Below are positions 12,516 through 23,996 of a DNA stretch of 64,000 bases, in pieces. The stretch is from Desmodus rotundus (Eukaryota; Chordata; Mammalia; Chiroptera; Phyllostomidae): the NCBI RefSeq assembly GCF_022682495.2, contig NC_071393.1, positions 118,932,239 to 118,996,238 of the forward strand, in the 5' to 3' direction. Each line of letters starts with the position of its first letter. The stretch's first letter is position 1. The position numbers were made by a program, and so were the translations under genes. The notes beneath the pieces are model-generated. The model was given only the letters and a program-made list of their open reading frames with translations. It had not been told where the DNA came from and ran no database searches.

Positions 12516-12725
12516 TTTTATCCTTTTTTTAAAAGATTTTATTTATTTATTTATTTTAGAGAGGGGAAAGGTGGGAGAAAGAAAGGGAAAGAAAAATGTT
12601 CTCTTGCACATCCCCCACTAGGCATCTCGCCCACAACCCAGGCATGTGCCCTGACTGGGTATCGAACCTGTGACCCTTTGGTTCACAGGCCAGTGCTCAA
12701 TCCACTGAGCCACACCAGCCAGGGC
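12516..12725 (-). mobile_element. VES-type bat SINE, minus strand
   Basis: The minus-strand head GCCCTGGCTGGTGTGGCTCA starts at 12725. The B-box-like GGTTCGATACCC and the A/T-rich tail (TTTATTTATTTATTTT on plus) are present. Flanks CTTCTACAGGCCATGTTTA (12497-12515) and CTTCTATGGGTCATGTTTA (12726-12744) are a 19-bp target duplication with three differences, so the insertion is old enough for its flanks to have drifted. Confidence 0.93.
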
Positions 12726-12984
12726 CTTCTATGGGTCATGTTTAGAAGTGGAAACATTACTTGTACTGTATCCCCCCGGCTAAAACTCAGATGTAAGCCA
12801 CTGCCAACTATAGGGGAAGCCAGGAAATATTGTCTAGGTATGAATGCAGTACGTAAAGGAAAACTGTTTGGAGAACAGTAGAACTACGCTAATCTTGATT
12901 TTAAAAGTATCGAGATTACTTTGCTTGTAGGAGCTTGTCAACTGCAAAGATAGAATATTGTGGATGGAATTTGATGTATTAGAG

Positions 12985-13110
12985 TTTATTCGTCAATCCC
13001 ACAAATGCTTATTGAGGAGTGTCCATTATGTGCCAGGCACTGTTTTGAGCTCTGGGGACATAGCAGTGAACACAAGTTTCTTCTGCTAAGAAGCTGACAT
13101 TTGGGAGGAT
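12985..13110 (-). repeat. L2 3' end fragment
   Basis: 'AATGCTTATTGAGGAGTGTCCATTATGTGCCAGGCACTGTTTTGAGC', then 'GGGGACATAGCAGTGAACAC', in the reverse orientation of the L2 3' end. Confidence 0.7.
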
Positions 13111-13204
13111 GTCCAGAACAAGAGAGGCTCAAGTGCATGTAGAAGCACTGCAGTGTGGAGGAGGAGGTGAGAGGTGATATTTGAGAAAATTATTTTGATT
13201 TTTC

Positions 13205-13455
13205 CCAAGTGGTGTAGAACCATGGACTCAGACAGATCTGGGTTTATATCCTGGTCTTGATTATCACCTACTTGCCTTTGTTCTTCAGCCAGTTACATAA
13301 CCCATCAAGCCTCAGTTTCCTCCTCTGTTAAGTGGGGATAATGGTAATGCCTAGCATGTAAGTATGTTCTGATAATTAAGTAAGAGAATAAACATAAAGC
13401 ACTTGGTGTAGTGTGATAACACAGAGTAACCTCTTAATAAATGGTGGCTATGTTA
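13205..13455 (+). repeat. MIR, nearly full length
   Basis: Sense MIR: 'GGACTCAGACAGATCTGGGTTTATATCC', 'AGCCAGTTACATAACCCATCAAGCCTCAGTTTCCTCCTCTGTTAAGTGGGGATAATGG', 'AAGCACTTGG..CTTAATAAATGGTGGC'. One of the best preserved MIR copies here. Confidence 0.92.
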
Positions 13456-15540
13456 ATATCACCAATAAAAATAACAAAAAACAGTTATTAGGAAGGACAA
13501 TGCTGTTGCCCATGCAGGTTACCTGGGTTAATGATTTTCCAGAATAAGTTAGGGCTGAGAGAACTTTCTCCTTTTGTTATCCAAATGCTTATAAGCTCAT
13601 TCTTGTACCTAATCTTTAATGCTTTTTTAAAAAAAATTAAAGTACATATTTAACAAAAAATTGTGTGCTTAAAATTAATGCCTACCTGTTGTTGAAAATA
13701 TTGAAACTATGGCAAAGATTATGGGTGATCACCCAAAGTCCTCCTATTCATACATACCACTTTTATCATGTTGCTATATTTCCTTCCTGTCTTTTTGCCA
13801 TGTGGGCTCAAGCTTAGAAAGAGACACAGAGTGAGATCCTCAGCTTGGCACCAGTGATTCAGGGTCCACAGTCAATGTCATCCTTCAGGAGAAGAGGTTC
13901 TCTGTAGCAGGAGGGACATCTCTTCACCGCAGTGGGCCTTTACCACTGTGGTTATCATTCCCGATGCTCTCTGACTGTACACTTTCATCTCCTTTATTTG
14001 AAATATGCTGGAAACTTCTGTTCTCTGAATACTAACCAGCACTTTTCTTTTTATTGCTGCCCTGTACTTCTGGACAGTTGATGGAACAAGTTGTACTTAC
14101 GATAATATGCATCTCTCAGAAGACAGGGTTGGTTTCCTGACCTTTTCTTCCTTCATCCATGGCAATCTAAGACCTACCTTGTGTCTCAGAACATATTGAC
14201 CTCCATGGGTTAAATAAAACTTATCAATAAATCAATCCCTGTCTGTCCTTTGAAGAATGAAAAGTCCCAATACTTAAGATGTTCTAGTAGTCACCTGCCT
14301 CTCATCCTCCAGTGATACCAAATGCATGCTTACACTTCTCAGCTTACAATCTACAGTTATCTCAGCATCAACTGCTCTGTGCTGACCCTGCGTGTCAGGT
14401 CCTTTCATATATGTGCCATTATCTCTTAAGAGAAACAGAGGCCGAAGGATAGAGGAATTGTTCATTTGAAACCAAAGCTGCCTCAGGGAAGGTGAAACCA
14501 AACCTGAGTTAGGGAAGGACTTTTTTTTTTTGAATAAAAAGGGAATAAGCTGGCAAATGTACATTTGGAACTCCTTGACATTTCTCTGAATCTGATCCTA
14601 ATTTCATTTGGATTTTCCCTGTCTGAGCCCAAGTTTACTTTTGCGTCTCAAAGGCTTTTTCCCCAAGCACTAGCTAATGCCAATTGAAACTGTAAACAAA
14701 GCTGGGGGGAAAGATGGGTACTTATTCTAACACTAAAGGCAAATATTTCCGCTATTCCTACCACTAGGTAGGTTTTCAACAAAAGTCTAGGGAATGACTT
14801 TAAAAGGTCTTGTAAGTACCTATTGCCTACAGGCAATCGATATTCTAACTACAAGCCTCTCTGTGTACTTCTTGAGGCTAGTACTCCAAAAATTTTACTA
14901 GCACTTTGGCACTTTTAGCTCTGGGGAAGTCAGAAAATGACTGTTTAAAAAACCCATTATTCAGTCCTTTCACTAAATTAGATTGGCCTTCCTTATCCTT
15001 AATCCGATTAAGGTTGCTTGAGGATTTTATAATTGCGCATGCACAGTGAAACGTGTTTTACACAGGGGGAAAAATTCAAGAGCACTCACAGAACAAGGTA
15101 GGAACCACCACCAATTACCAGGATGCAGCCCTTGGGAACCCTGCAAGCCCAGACCCAGTTTGGGACCAGACGTGTCTGAAGGGAACACCGAGGCCTTGTG
15201 GGACTTTGTTTCAGTGTGTTCCGGTGCCTCCTCAAATGGGATGAAAAAGTTGAAGATGTAAAAATGACATGGGTATGGCCAGTCGCTCTGAATTTAGGCA
15301 ACATTGAACTGTTATGTTTCCAAGACCCTAATAATAGATTTCTGAGATTTTAGGGAGTCCTAAGAAAGACCTGTGGCATGTTCATGAGAGGTTACTCTCA
15401 ACTTCTAGACCTCACAGTTGAGCTAAAAACTGGGGAGGGTAACAGAGTGAAACAATTTGTCTATGTCCTACAAATTACTCCTGACCTGGGGTTACATGCT
15501 GGTCTCCCAGGTTGGGCCAGCACTATAGGAAACACTCACT
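13456..15540. other. No recognised feature
   Basis: I see no nameable repeat, RNA gene or exon. Short ORFs on both strands lack recognisable domains. Confidence 0.4.
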
Positions 15541-15544
15541 GAAT

Positions 15545-15755
15545 TGGGAGTCAGAGAAGCCCAGCTCCAGCCTGGTTCTGCAGGTGCTGGGGCCCCTCAA
15601 TTAATCACCTCATCTTCTGTCCATCTTAATTTGTCTACCTGTGAAATAGAAGTGATAAATTTCCCTCTTCATCCTCTCTTTATAGATAAGGAAACTGAGC
15701 CTCAGAGAGGTTAAATCGTGTGTCAGCCATCACACAGCTGTTAAGAAGCAGAACT
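15545..15755. repeat. Two MIR fragments in opposite orientation
   Basis: 15545-15660 reads as a decayed sense MIR ('GGGAGTCAGAGAAGCCCAGCTCCAGCC..TCTACCTGTGAAATAGAAGTGATAA'). 15680-15755 reads as a reverse MIR core ('TATAGATAAGGAAACTGAGCCTCAGAGAGGTTAAAT..CACACAGCTGTTAAGAAGCAGA'). Confidence 0.6.
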
Positions 15756-16191
15756 ACCAGATGCCTCGTTGGTAAAGGTTTATGTGAAAGAAAATGATAA
15801 TTTTACATGTGTGAAGGCAGTCTTCAGAATCCCAGCAAAGACAGACTTCTTTACATGTGGCCTCCTCCACTTCTGCAGTTTTGTTCCCTGCTTCTCGGTG
15901 CCTGGTGCTCCATTGCTGTTCTTATCTTGTAGCTTCCCTCGTCTCATCCCTTACCTGGCCTTTGTCGAGTTTGCTGCCTTGGGCAGTTTTGAGGGGTTCT
16001 AATCATGTTAATGAACCCATTCTGTGTGCTCTTCAAATTCGGTCCTCTTAGTTTGTGCTCTGCTTTTCTGACACTTGAAGTTGGTTAGTGCATTAACAGC
16101 TAAGTGAGTCATTTGCATTTTAACAGGTATATATTGGCAATGCTTTGACTCAGAGTCCAAAACAGAGATGTGTGTGTTTGTGAAGCCAAGA

Positions 16192-16192
<1 letters not shown>

Positions 16193-16280
<88 letters not shown>
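16193..16280. repeat. (GT)n(GA)n microsatellite
   Basis: About 50 bases of GT repeat pass directly into about 36 bases of GA repeat. The minus-strand ORF with SLSLS.. and THTHT.. runs is this repeat read as protein. Confidence 0.97.
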
Positions 16281-16282
<2 letters not shown>

Positions 16283-16559
16283 CCAGTCAACATTTAAAAT
16301 AGAAGCTAGCATAACTTCTGGTAGAGAGGATGGCCCCGCTTTGCTGTAGGGTTTAGTTAAGTGTAATTGATGATGTTATAGGATTAGTTCAAAGAAAAAA
16401 GATGTAAAAGCAAAAGCCAAAAACACCATTAAAAGGATGAGGCTCAATAATTCCAATTAGCAATTGTTAAGCACTAATTGGAGAGGGGTTCTATGTAATC
16501 ATTAGCCTAGTTAAAAAAAAAAGTTCACTCTGTGAGTCTGCTCATGTTAAACATATCTC

Positions 16560-17170
16560 TGGAAAAAAGCAGATTAGGGTGTTTGGGGTCATCTTTTCCT
16601 CCCCTTACCGCTCATGTGTCACCAGTCCAGCCCATGCTACTTTCTGAGGATGTGTTGCAGGTACTCGTACCTCTCCATCCACAACACTGATGCTGAGATC
16701 ATGCCGTTATCCCTCCCACCTCTCCTGGTTCTGACCAGTTTCCTTGTCTCTAGTCCCTCCTTGCTCCAATCATTCCACCATAGCGATCTGGACTCTAAAC
16801 TTAGTTTTCCTGTGTCGACTGCTGACACCCACCCAGTGTAGCCCAGGTTCCAGCCACAGAGAACTTGCTGATTTTATTAGTGTACTTTTTTTTGTGTACT
16901 GCACATATCGTTCCCTCTTCCTTTACTCCTCTGTTTTGTAGCTGCTTTCTCATCCTTCAAGATGTTCTCAAACGTTACCTTCTGGGATGCTTTCCCTGAA
17001 ATAATTAAGTGGTTCTTACAACTTTCATTCCATTTGTTATAGCGCTTATTGCACTATATTGTAATCACTTGCTTTACTTATCTTTACTCACCTCTACTTT
17101 CCTCAGCACCTATGATAACCCTAACTTTTTTAAAAGAAAAGTATGTTGTGGATGAATTAATAAATGAGGA
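16560..17170 (+). repeat. L2 LINE fragment
   Basis: Long decayed L2 3' region. Recognisable blocks are 'CTTTCTCATCCTTCAAGATGTTCTCAAACGTTACCTTCTGGGATGCTTTCCCTG' and 'TTGTTATAGCGCTTATTGCACTATATTGTAATCACTTGCTTTACTTATC', then '..CAGCACCTATGATAACC'. No coding capacity remains. Confidence 0.7.
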
Positions 17171-17589
17171 AATGAATTATTAGCAAATGAACAAATTATT
17201 AGGAAATGAACAAATCTTAACTTTACACCAATCTCATACTTCAAGCAACATCAATTGCCATACTAAATTCAAAGTCTAGAATCTCCATCCTAGAAAAGGA
17301 AGTAATGGGAAGAGTGAGAATCACTGTCTACCACAATTATCCAAAGCTGTCTAAGAGCGGAGTTCACTGTAAACTCTGGAAACAGTGCTTATGAGCCTAA
17401 AGATTAAGGTCTTGAAGGATAGAGCTCCTTCTACATTGTATTGTAAAGAAAGGAAAGGGTACCAGTCAATAAAAGAATTAATCCAGCAAACTATAGAGTA
17501 CACACTTTTGGTAGCAATATGAGTACAAAGAGTAGACTGTCTTGATTCTCAAGGAGTTTATGCTCCATCTGGGAAGGCAGATTTACAAA

Positions 17590-17800
17590 AAATGACTAAT
17601 ACTTTCATAGAGCTTAGTATGTATCAGGTATTGTTCTACGTTGTAATTAGGTTAACACATTTGATCCTCACTAAAACCATGGAAGATAGAGTAGGCACTA
17701 GTGTTCATCCTCCACTTGACAGGAAATGGAGACACAGTGAGTGACTGAAGTCACGGGGAAGTGATGACTAGGCATTCTGGCTTCAGAGCCTGTCTCTCAA
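17590..17800 (-). repeat. MIR
   Basis: Reverse MIR: 'TTCATAGAGCTTAGTATGTATCAGGTATTGTTCTACG', 'AACACATTTGATCCTCACTAAAACC', 'GACAGGAAATGGAGACACAGTGAGTGACTGAAGTCAC'. Confidence 0.7.
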
Positions 17801-20412
17801 TCAGTACTGTGACATACAGCAACACAGCTGCACCCTACAGAACTGCACAACAATATGAGGGAGCATGGCATCGAAGAAAGCCTAATTTCTACGGAATCCA
17901 TCCTGGATTTGGTTTCTGGTTTTATTGCTTGTAAGAAATCGGTGCTGTGCATGCTATTCGAGTTAAGTTCTTTGAGCGCATCTAAAAATTAAGGATATGA
18001 GGTATGTTGAAAACATTGTACACAGCTACTCACACACATATTTATTTTGAACTGCTTTTTTTCCCATTGTACAGTTCTGATCCCCATCCTCTTGAATGAA
18101 ATGAGGTGAAATATGAGTGTTAGAAAAAATAAGTGGCAGTGTATCATACTGCAGAAGACATTACAAAAGGCCAGTTGTAAAGATGAAGGCAGGAAGCTTA
18201 GGGAAAACAATGAATTCTGGGTTAATGCACCAAACTTTCTATCAAATATTCATCACCATGGCTCTGGACTTCCCGTGAAAGAAGTGTCTAAACTGGCATG
18301 CAGTCTCGAGACCCAGATAACCTTGTCCTGTTTAAAACATGAACTTTAACATTTGAAGTATCTTGAGTATATTAAGCATCAGAGGTCAGGGATGCCAAGT
18401 CTGAAGGAAAAGGGAGCCTTTCACATTGCAGATGCGTGTTTGCTTGAGGTCAGTAGGTTGGGAGCAGGAGGGCTGAGGTGGGGAGGGTGCAGCAACCTCA
18501 GGCAGTGAGCTGTGAAGCAGGTGTCACATACTCTACAGCAGCAGCCCAAGGAAATGGCCTTTTTTTTGGTCCTTAATATCCTCTTTTTGCTCTGATGAGC
18601 AGATATTCTACCTGCATGGAGATAGCTTAATGTAAAACAGCTGTATTTTAAATATATAAACACTCACTGGAAATCTGTAAACCAGGGACAAAGCCATATG
18701 GCTGTGTATCTTTTCTGTGATGCCTGTGAATTACAGCTGTTCATAGAGACAGGACATATATTGTGCATCTCCTGGATGGAACAGAGATTAAAAAAAAAAA
18801 AGTGCCCATTCTTTGCTCCATGTGGTGATCCAATAGCAAAGCAAGGATGTGTGGGGGTGGGGGTGGGAGTGGGAGGAGGAAAGAAGGTAAGTGGTGCCGC
18901 CCACACAGGACGTGGAGCCCCCCTGAATGCCTGGCAGAACCACTGAAATGGGATTGAGAAGGAAGATGGGAGAACTCATCGCCCACTGTTACTGTATCAT
19001 CAGTGTGGGAGGCAAAGGGCCTGTGTGTTACAGGCTTTTAGCTGGTTCTGAAGGAGACGGCTCACTTGACCTAGCAGAATACTATTTGCAATATTCTTTT
19101 TTAAAATGTTGGCTTTGAATGGATGCCTATTTTTATTCACTGTTAGGAACAGGGTTGTCGAGTTGTTGAGCTTTTATGGTTGGTTTGAGAATTAGAGATT
19201 GGACAGTTTGAAACACGCATAAGCATGAAAATGAGGTGGCAAAAATTGATCTCTCATGGGTCCTCAGGCTTCCCACACACCGAATCATGTTTAGGTACAG
19301 TGGTCATTAGAATTATGAAATGATACTGTAAGTATTAGGTATCAGTAACTTGGATTCTTTGGTCACATATCAGGCTAGAGAAACAATTGCTGAAGTGCTG
19401 TTGGCTGAGCCAGAAGTAAGTTTATGTGCCCACGGGGGCTTTGCCTCCAAGGAACTCTTTGGTATGAGTTTGGTTGTTTATTATTTAAAATTGGAAAGCT
19501 TCATAAATCAGTGGTTGTTGAAAGTCAGGGTTATTGAGGGCATATCAAATTATAACTAGGAGTTTTTAGTTCTTTAAACTTTGTCTTTATTGTTCTTTAA
19601 GATATGTCATGTGACACAGTTCATAATTATCTTAATGCTTTTAAAATCCATGTTGACTAAAACATAATTTCTATAAAAATGTGCTGTAGCCAGTAAGATG
19701 CTTATTTGAGATAAGTTCTGTAATCACAGCCACCGCCAATTAGTAGTTGCCCAAATCAAAGTCATAGTATCTGCGAGGAAAGAGCCTTAAACACACTAAT
19801 TTAACATTCAAAGCCATATTGGGAAAATATCTTTATTTTTAAAATAATTATAAAATGTTTCCCATCCTGGTTTCTAGAGAAATCTGGCTGTCCTTGAGTT
19901 GCAATTGTAACACACTTTAGTAAAAAATCAAGTATTTCACATTTCATACTAGCAGGGACTTGAACATTTTTGATGGATTTATGGTTTCCTAAAGTCTCTG
20001 TGATTAACCATCTTAAACTAAGCCTCTACCTCAGTGATTCTGTGTATGGTAATTCCTGGAGTTGTCAGAAGTGAAAGCCCAGCTCTCTCTGTTATAAAAT
20101 ATGTTAAAATTGTGGTGTTTGAAGGGACTTTGGAAGGTACCCATTTGAAATTCCCTCACAGAGTTAGGATTCTTTTCACAACTGGCCCTTAAAATGGTTA
20201 TCTAGTTCAGCTTAACCAGCTCCAGTGACGGGGAACCCACTGTATGTCACTGCTGAAGAATCTCTAGTTATTAGAAAATTCTTTTTAGTGGGAGCTAATT
20301 TGTCTCTTTGCAAGTTGACTGTAGGGGCATCATTTGGAATGACATGGGGAATATTTATCTACTCCCTTTTCCAATTAAAAAAAAAACCCTTAAGTATTTG
20401 AAAAAAGTGATC
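17801..20412. other. No recognised gene; G-rich tract at 18.85 kb
   Basis: Mostly unassigned. 18853-18873 is a short G-tract cluster (see findings). About 20.09-20.30 kb has the look of a very old repeat ('GAACCCACTGTATGTCACTGCTGAAG..CTAGTTATTAGAAAATTCT') that I cannot name. Confidence 0.4.
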
Positions 20413-20416
20413 ATCC
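20413..20416. repeat. Target site duplication, left copy (ATCC)
   Basis: ATCC directly precedes the left LTR and is repeated directly after the right LTR at 26716-26719. Four-base duplications are usual for gammaretrovirus-type integrases. Confidence 0.85.
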
Positions 20417-20699
20417 TGTTAGGGAAAAATGACTCAGACGAAGTTGTGGGGGTAGCGAAGTGGAGTTTATTTACGCACGCGGACCCAGAGGAGGCAGTCT
20501 CCAAATTCTGGGTGCCAGGGCAAGCCAAAAGCCTGCTTATATAGGCAGGGGCTGACTGTTACTATTGGCGCGAAAACGTGGGGCGGAGGGCGGTGCAAGG
20601 CGGGAAGCAGGCGCTTACAGAAGCAGAATTCGGAAGTCAGCGTGGCGGCTTATGGCTCGGCAGGACTTTCTTAAAACGGAGTCTAGCTTTCCTGTCTCA
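20417..20699 (-). repeat. 3' LTR
   Basis: On the minus strand it starts TGAGACAGGAAAGC, directly after the polypurine tract, and ends CCCTAACA. It carries a TATATAAG box, a CCAAT motif and AATAAA, arranged as U3-R-U5. The ideal TG..CA ends are kept. It differs from the 5' LTR at 13 positions, at least two of them C-to-T or G-to-A changes at CpG sites. Confidence 0.96.
20466..20471 (-). promoter_or_regulatory. AATAAA polyadenylation signal in the 3' LTR
   Basis: TTTATT on the plus strand reads AATAAA in proviral sense. It lies about 65 bp downstream of the TATA box, as expected for a short R region. The same site occurs in the 5' LTR at 26484-26489. Confidence 0.75.
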
Positions 20700-20711
20700 T
20701 TCCCCCCTTTT
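20700..20711 (-). promoter_or_regulatory. Polypurine tract (plus-strand primer)
   Basis: AAAAGGGGGGAA on the minus strand abuts the TG of the 3' LTR. In retroviruses this RNase H-resistant tract primes plus-strand synthesis. The env stop codon ends four bases before it. Confidence 0.93.
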
Positions 20712-20715
20712 GATG

Positions 20716-21170
20716 CTAAAAGTCGTTCTTGGCACCTTTAGCATCACCATAGAGCTGGCCATAGTCCTGGGTATCAGTAAACTGCCGTAGTTTCTGGTAC
20801 TGATGCTGATAATTCTGAAGGGCTAGCACCTTGGCTGCTGCCCTACCAGTGACTGCGGTTTCCAGATTCTGAACTAGGGTCCGGAGGACACAGGGCCCTA
20901 GGCTTATCCCTAGTAAGATTATGAGTAAGGGGCCCAGGCATGGTAGCACCTATTTTAGCCACGCCTGTGGGTCAACTCCTAGATTCCAGCTTCCTAGTTC
21001 TTGGGCCTTTCTTTTTATATCTTCTTTTAGTTCCTTCACTCTTATTGTTCATGCCTGACTGGTTTACAAAATAGCAGCATTCCCAAAGGAGCATGCAGGT
21101 GCCTCCCTTTTTATCCCAGCAAAGTCTCTCCTGCTGCCTAAGCCGCATGGCAAAAAGAAGCACTCCAAAA
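20716..21170 (-). pseudogene. env: Retroviral env pseudogene, transmembrane-subunit C-terminal part
   Basis: Two minus-strand reading frames together resemble the end of a gammaretroviral transmembrane subunit. The first (20972-21163) has a cysteine cluster C-x5-C-C followed by YFVNQSG. Relatives usually have C-x6-C-C, so one residue appears to be missing. A frameshift and an in-frame stop near 20950-20972 separate it from the second frame (20716-20949). That frame has a hydrophobic membrane span (PCLGPLLIILLGISLGPCVL) and a cytoplasmic tail with a YxxL-type motif (YQKL), and its TAG stop is next to the polypurine tract. Upstream, the ectodomain is interrupted by a short tandem array. The surface subunit is not recognisable. 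The breaks exclude an intact Env protein. Confidence 0.85.
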
Positions 21171-21283
21171 CCTCGTGGCCCTCTCCCTTTCTCCTCAGAA
21201 CCGCGTAGTCCTCTCCTCTTTTACTTCAGAACCACATGGCCCTCTCCCTTTCCCCTAAGAACCTCGTGGTTCTCCCTCTATGG
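21171..21283. repeat. Tandem repeat, 30-31 bp unit, about 3.7 copies
   Basis: Units start at 21171, 21201, 21232 and 21262 with the pattern CCnCrTrGyCCTCTCC..AGAA. Unit lengths are 30, 31, 30 and a partial. The array sits just upstream (in proviral sense) of the env cysteine cluster. Confidence 0.85.
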
Positions 21284-23900
21284 CTGCCGCGCCTAGGTTG
21301 AAATCCCAGCGCCCATCTTCCTTTGCAGCCCCATTTCCGACTCCTCCTATAGTCAGTTACACCTGCCAGCATCCCCGTATTCTTCCAGCTTGACTGGGCT
21401 GCCATAGTAAGTCTGGGCAGGTATGGCCCCATGGCGTGGAGCCAATCATCTCCAAGCTCTCATGCAGGCCCTATAACCAGGGGGAGTTGCTTCCCAGTTA
21501 CATCTTAGGTGGAAGCCACTCCCATCTCCCTGGCTCAAAGCAGGGCCACAGCTACTTAACATATCCATGAAACCAGTTAAAGGTTATAGATATGTGAAAC
21601 GACCATGCCCGAGGTTAGCTGCAAAGCTGTTACTACACAAAATAGCTCTGAATGGCCCTGTTCCATGCGTCCCTTCCCCCAGCTCAGACTGGTGGGGGTG
21701 AGGATATCCTATATATTTTTTTTCCCTAATATTTCCTGGACACCTTGAGCTCTGGACCCCATTACAAATCCCTTCTTGGGGCCCTCCTTTTGTCTGCACC
21801 CTGCTTCAATCCCTCCTTTCAGATTTACAACCACTTTATAATCATATAAAGGGCAATGGACGAAGGTCTCGTCTTCTTGTAACTACTTCCAGCTGGACAT
21901 GGACGTTGTCCTACCTAACCTCGGGTCAGGGGTGCTCTGAAAGGGGGGTGAAGCACGGAGGGAGTCCTTCCTGTAAGGGGAAGGACCTCACAGAATCCAA
22001 GTCAGTTGGCTGTCACTAGGAAGGTGCAGGCTCGGTGTCCAAAGGCTGGCATTACTGGACAGTTGGCATCCTCGTGGTATTCTGGAGGTGACAGATTTGG
22101 CAAGAGAGTTGGAAGGCACAATTAAATCATAATCACTGAATAACAAAGGCAGGCACTTAGGTAAAGAATGGCTTATCTGGAGGAAGGTGTACAAGCATGC
22201 TACACCTATCCAAAACCCTTGTGGCTCACTATACTTCACTCGGGCTGAGGGGAATATATCAGGATTTCCCTCCTTTCAGATTTCTGGGCCCTTTCTGTCC
22301 AGGCCATTAGGACAGAAAAGGGAAAATCAGCTCTGAAGTGAAGCCCACAGACCGCCCGAACCCTTCACCAACCCAACCTTTTAGTTTAACCAAACCGTTG
22401 AGTCTCAGGGGGAGATGATGAAGGTGGGCTCCTTAAGTGAGGCCTATATTGCAACCAATCGCTCAGGTAATAAGGCCATAGTCCCATGCCCTATGAAAAC
22501 AGAAGGAGGAACACACAGGTTAATTCACACAACCACTCCCAAGCCAGTCTCTATGCCGGTGAGACTGTCTTTTGGGAAGACATTCAGTTGCAAGGCCCTT
22601 GCTGCAATGACATCTAACAATGGCAATTTGACAGGTCCTTCATGCCTGTAAATTGAACATCTTTGGTGATGTCACAAACCCAGTTTCAACCTTCAAATGA
22701 AAACAAACTTTTAAGACAGTTAGTTGCATGATTCAGATATCCAATACTGAGCATTGTGATTTTCCTTAGACCATGATCTTTCTCCTTAAGATCACCCTGA
22801 CCGTTATTAAAGTGACTACTTTGAGTCCAACTTTTAATTCTGCCTGTTTGTTTGCATAAACACACCAAGAGCAGCCTGGATCACCTATGATCTTTAAGTT
22901 CGCTTTGCTGGAACTCACTCAGGGAACCTTTAGACTGACTTTTTAGTCTGCCCCTCGGGGCACAGAAGCAGAACCACACATCTGTCACCTGGCTTCGCCT
23001 GTACCAGTTGTTTCACTTAAATCTTTGAGGCTTCCGTTGTGCCTACAGGTTCCTTTTTAGCCATCTTTCAGGAAAGCAACCTTCATTCCTTTCCTGGAAA
23101 GACTGCCATGAACCGCACAACCAACCAAGGTACCAGGCTTCTTCTCGTGGGCTTTTGCTAGTTTCGCAAGTCAATCCCAGTTCCTCAGGGCTTCCTGGTG
23201 ACAACCAGAACCAGACACGCCTCCTTCAGGCGTGACATTCCAGTCAAAGTATCAGTTAACAAACCACCATTAATGACTGATCTTCGTGGATTTATGCAGA
23301 GAAACCTTATATCACCACTCTTCAGAATGCCAAGTTCTGGAGGGATCAGGTAGGGAGAAAAATACCAAGTGCAAAGGAAAATCCTTTTCCTTCTGATATT
23401 CACCAAGATTGCCATCTCCATGCCTTATACCTTCCATTACTGGCCCCACATACTTTCTTTCCAAAACTTTCACAAACTTTTATAACCTTTTACACACCTT
23501 CTTACAAACCCTCTTCTATCTTTACAGCTTCCCACAGACCTTCTGCAACATCCACTAACCTTCTGTATCCTTTCATACACCTTCATTTACATATCTTGCA
23601 CTTTCCCTTGTTCACTTTCCTACAGAGTGTGAAGTTTTAACTGTCCCTGGAATCTTCAATTTTCTTTTCAGAGCAGATACAGAGCAAAATCCAATACACA
23701 GACAGAGTTCCATAAGAACAGTACACAGGTAGAGGCATCCTCTTGCACCAGTGCGTCCACTGGGGCCTCCACAGAGACATGCCGTTCAGGTCCGGTCTCT
23801 TGGCAGAGACATGCTCCTTTGCCTCAGGCTGAAACACTCCTTAGGCCCGAATGACCCTTCCTGGGTCCCGAGTGGCAAATGCATTCTCCCCAACTGGTTA
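21284..23900 (-). other. Proviral region between integrase and env end, unassigned
   Basis: This region occupies the place of the env surface subunit and upstream env. Reading it in proviral sense I find only short frames (for example 21584-21799, 21988-22239, 23185-23421) with no motif that I can tie to a surface subunit. It includes a G-free pyrimidine tract at about 23.44-23.52 kb. It may be a highly decayed env, or non-retroviral sequence picked up by recombination. Confidence 0.5.
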
Positions 23901-23996
23901 CAGGTGACCTTAACTAGGTATTCAGGTGATCCTCAACAGGTCTTCAGGTGACCCTAAATAGGTTTTCGGGTGACCTTAACTAGGTCTTCAGGTACA
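23901..23996. repeat. 22-bp tandem repeat, four copies plus a partial
   Basis: Units start at 23901, 23923, 23945 and 23967 with an exact 22-bp period and the pattern CAGGTGACCTTAACTAGGTnTT. A partial fifth begins at 23989. There are no spacers, so it is a minisatellite and not a CRISPR-like array. The period is not a multiple of three, so expansion would shift any reading frame. Confidence 0.93.

Noticed and set aside
12405..12881. 158-codon plus-strand ORF
   Set aside because: Runs through the antisense strand of a VES SINE (LTGYRTCDPLVHRPVLNPLS is reversed SINE).
16109..16312. ORF with SLSLS and THTHT runs
   Set aside because: Translation of the GT/GA microsatellite.
20716..21163. Domesticated (syncytin-like) env gene
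   Set aside because: A stop and a frameshift separate the cysteine cluster from the membrane span, and no surface subunit or signal peptide can be read.
23901..23996. CRISPR-like array
   Set aside because: Units are contiguous with no unique spacers, and the genome is mammalian. It is a minisatellite.
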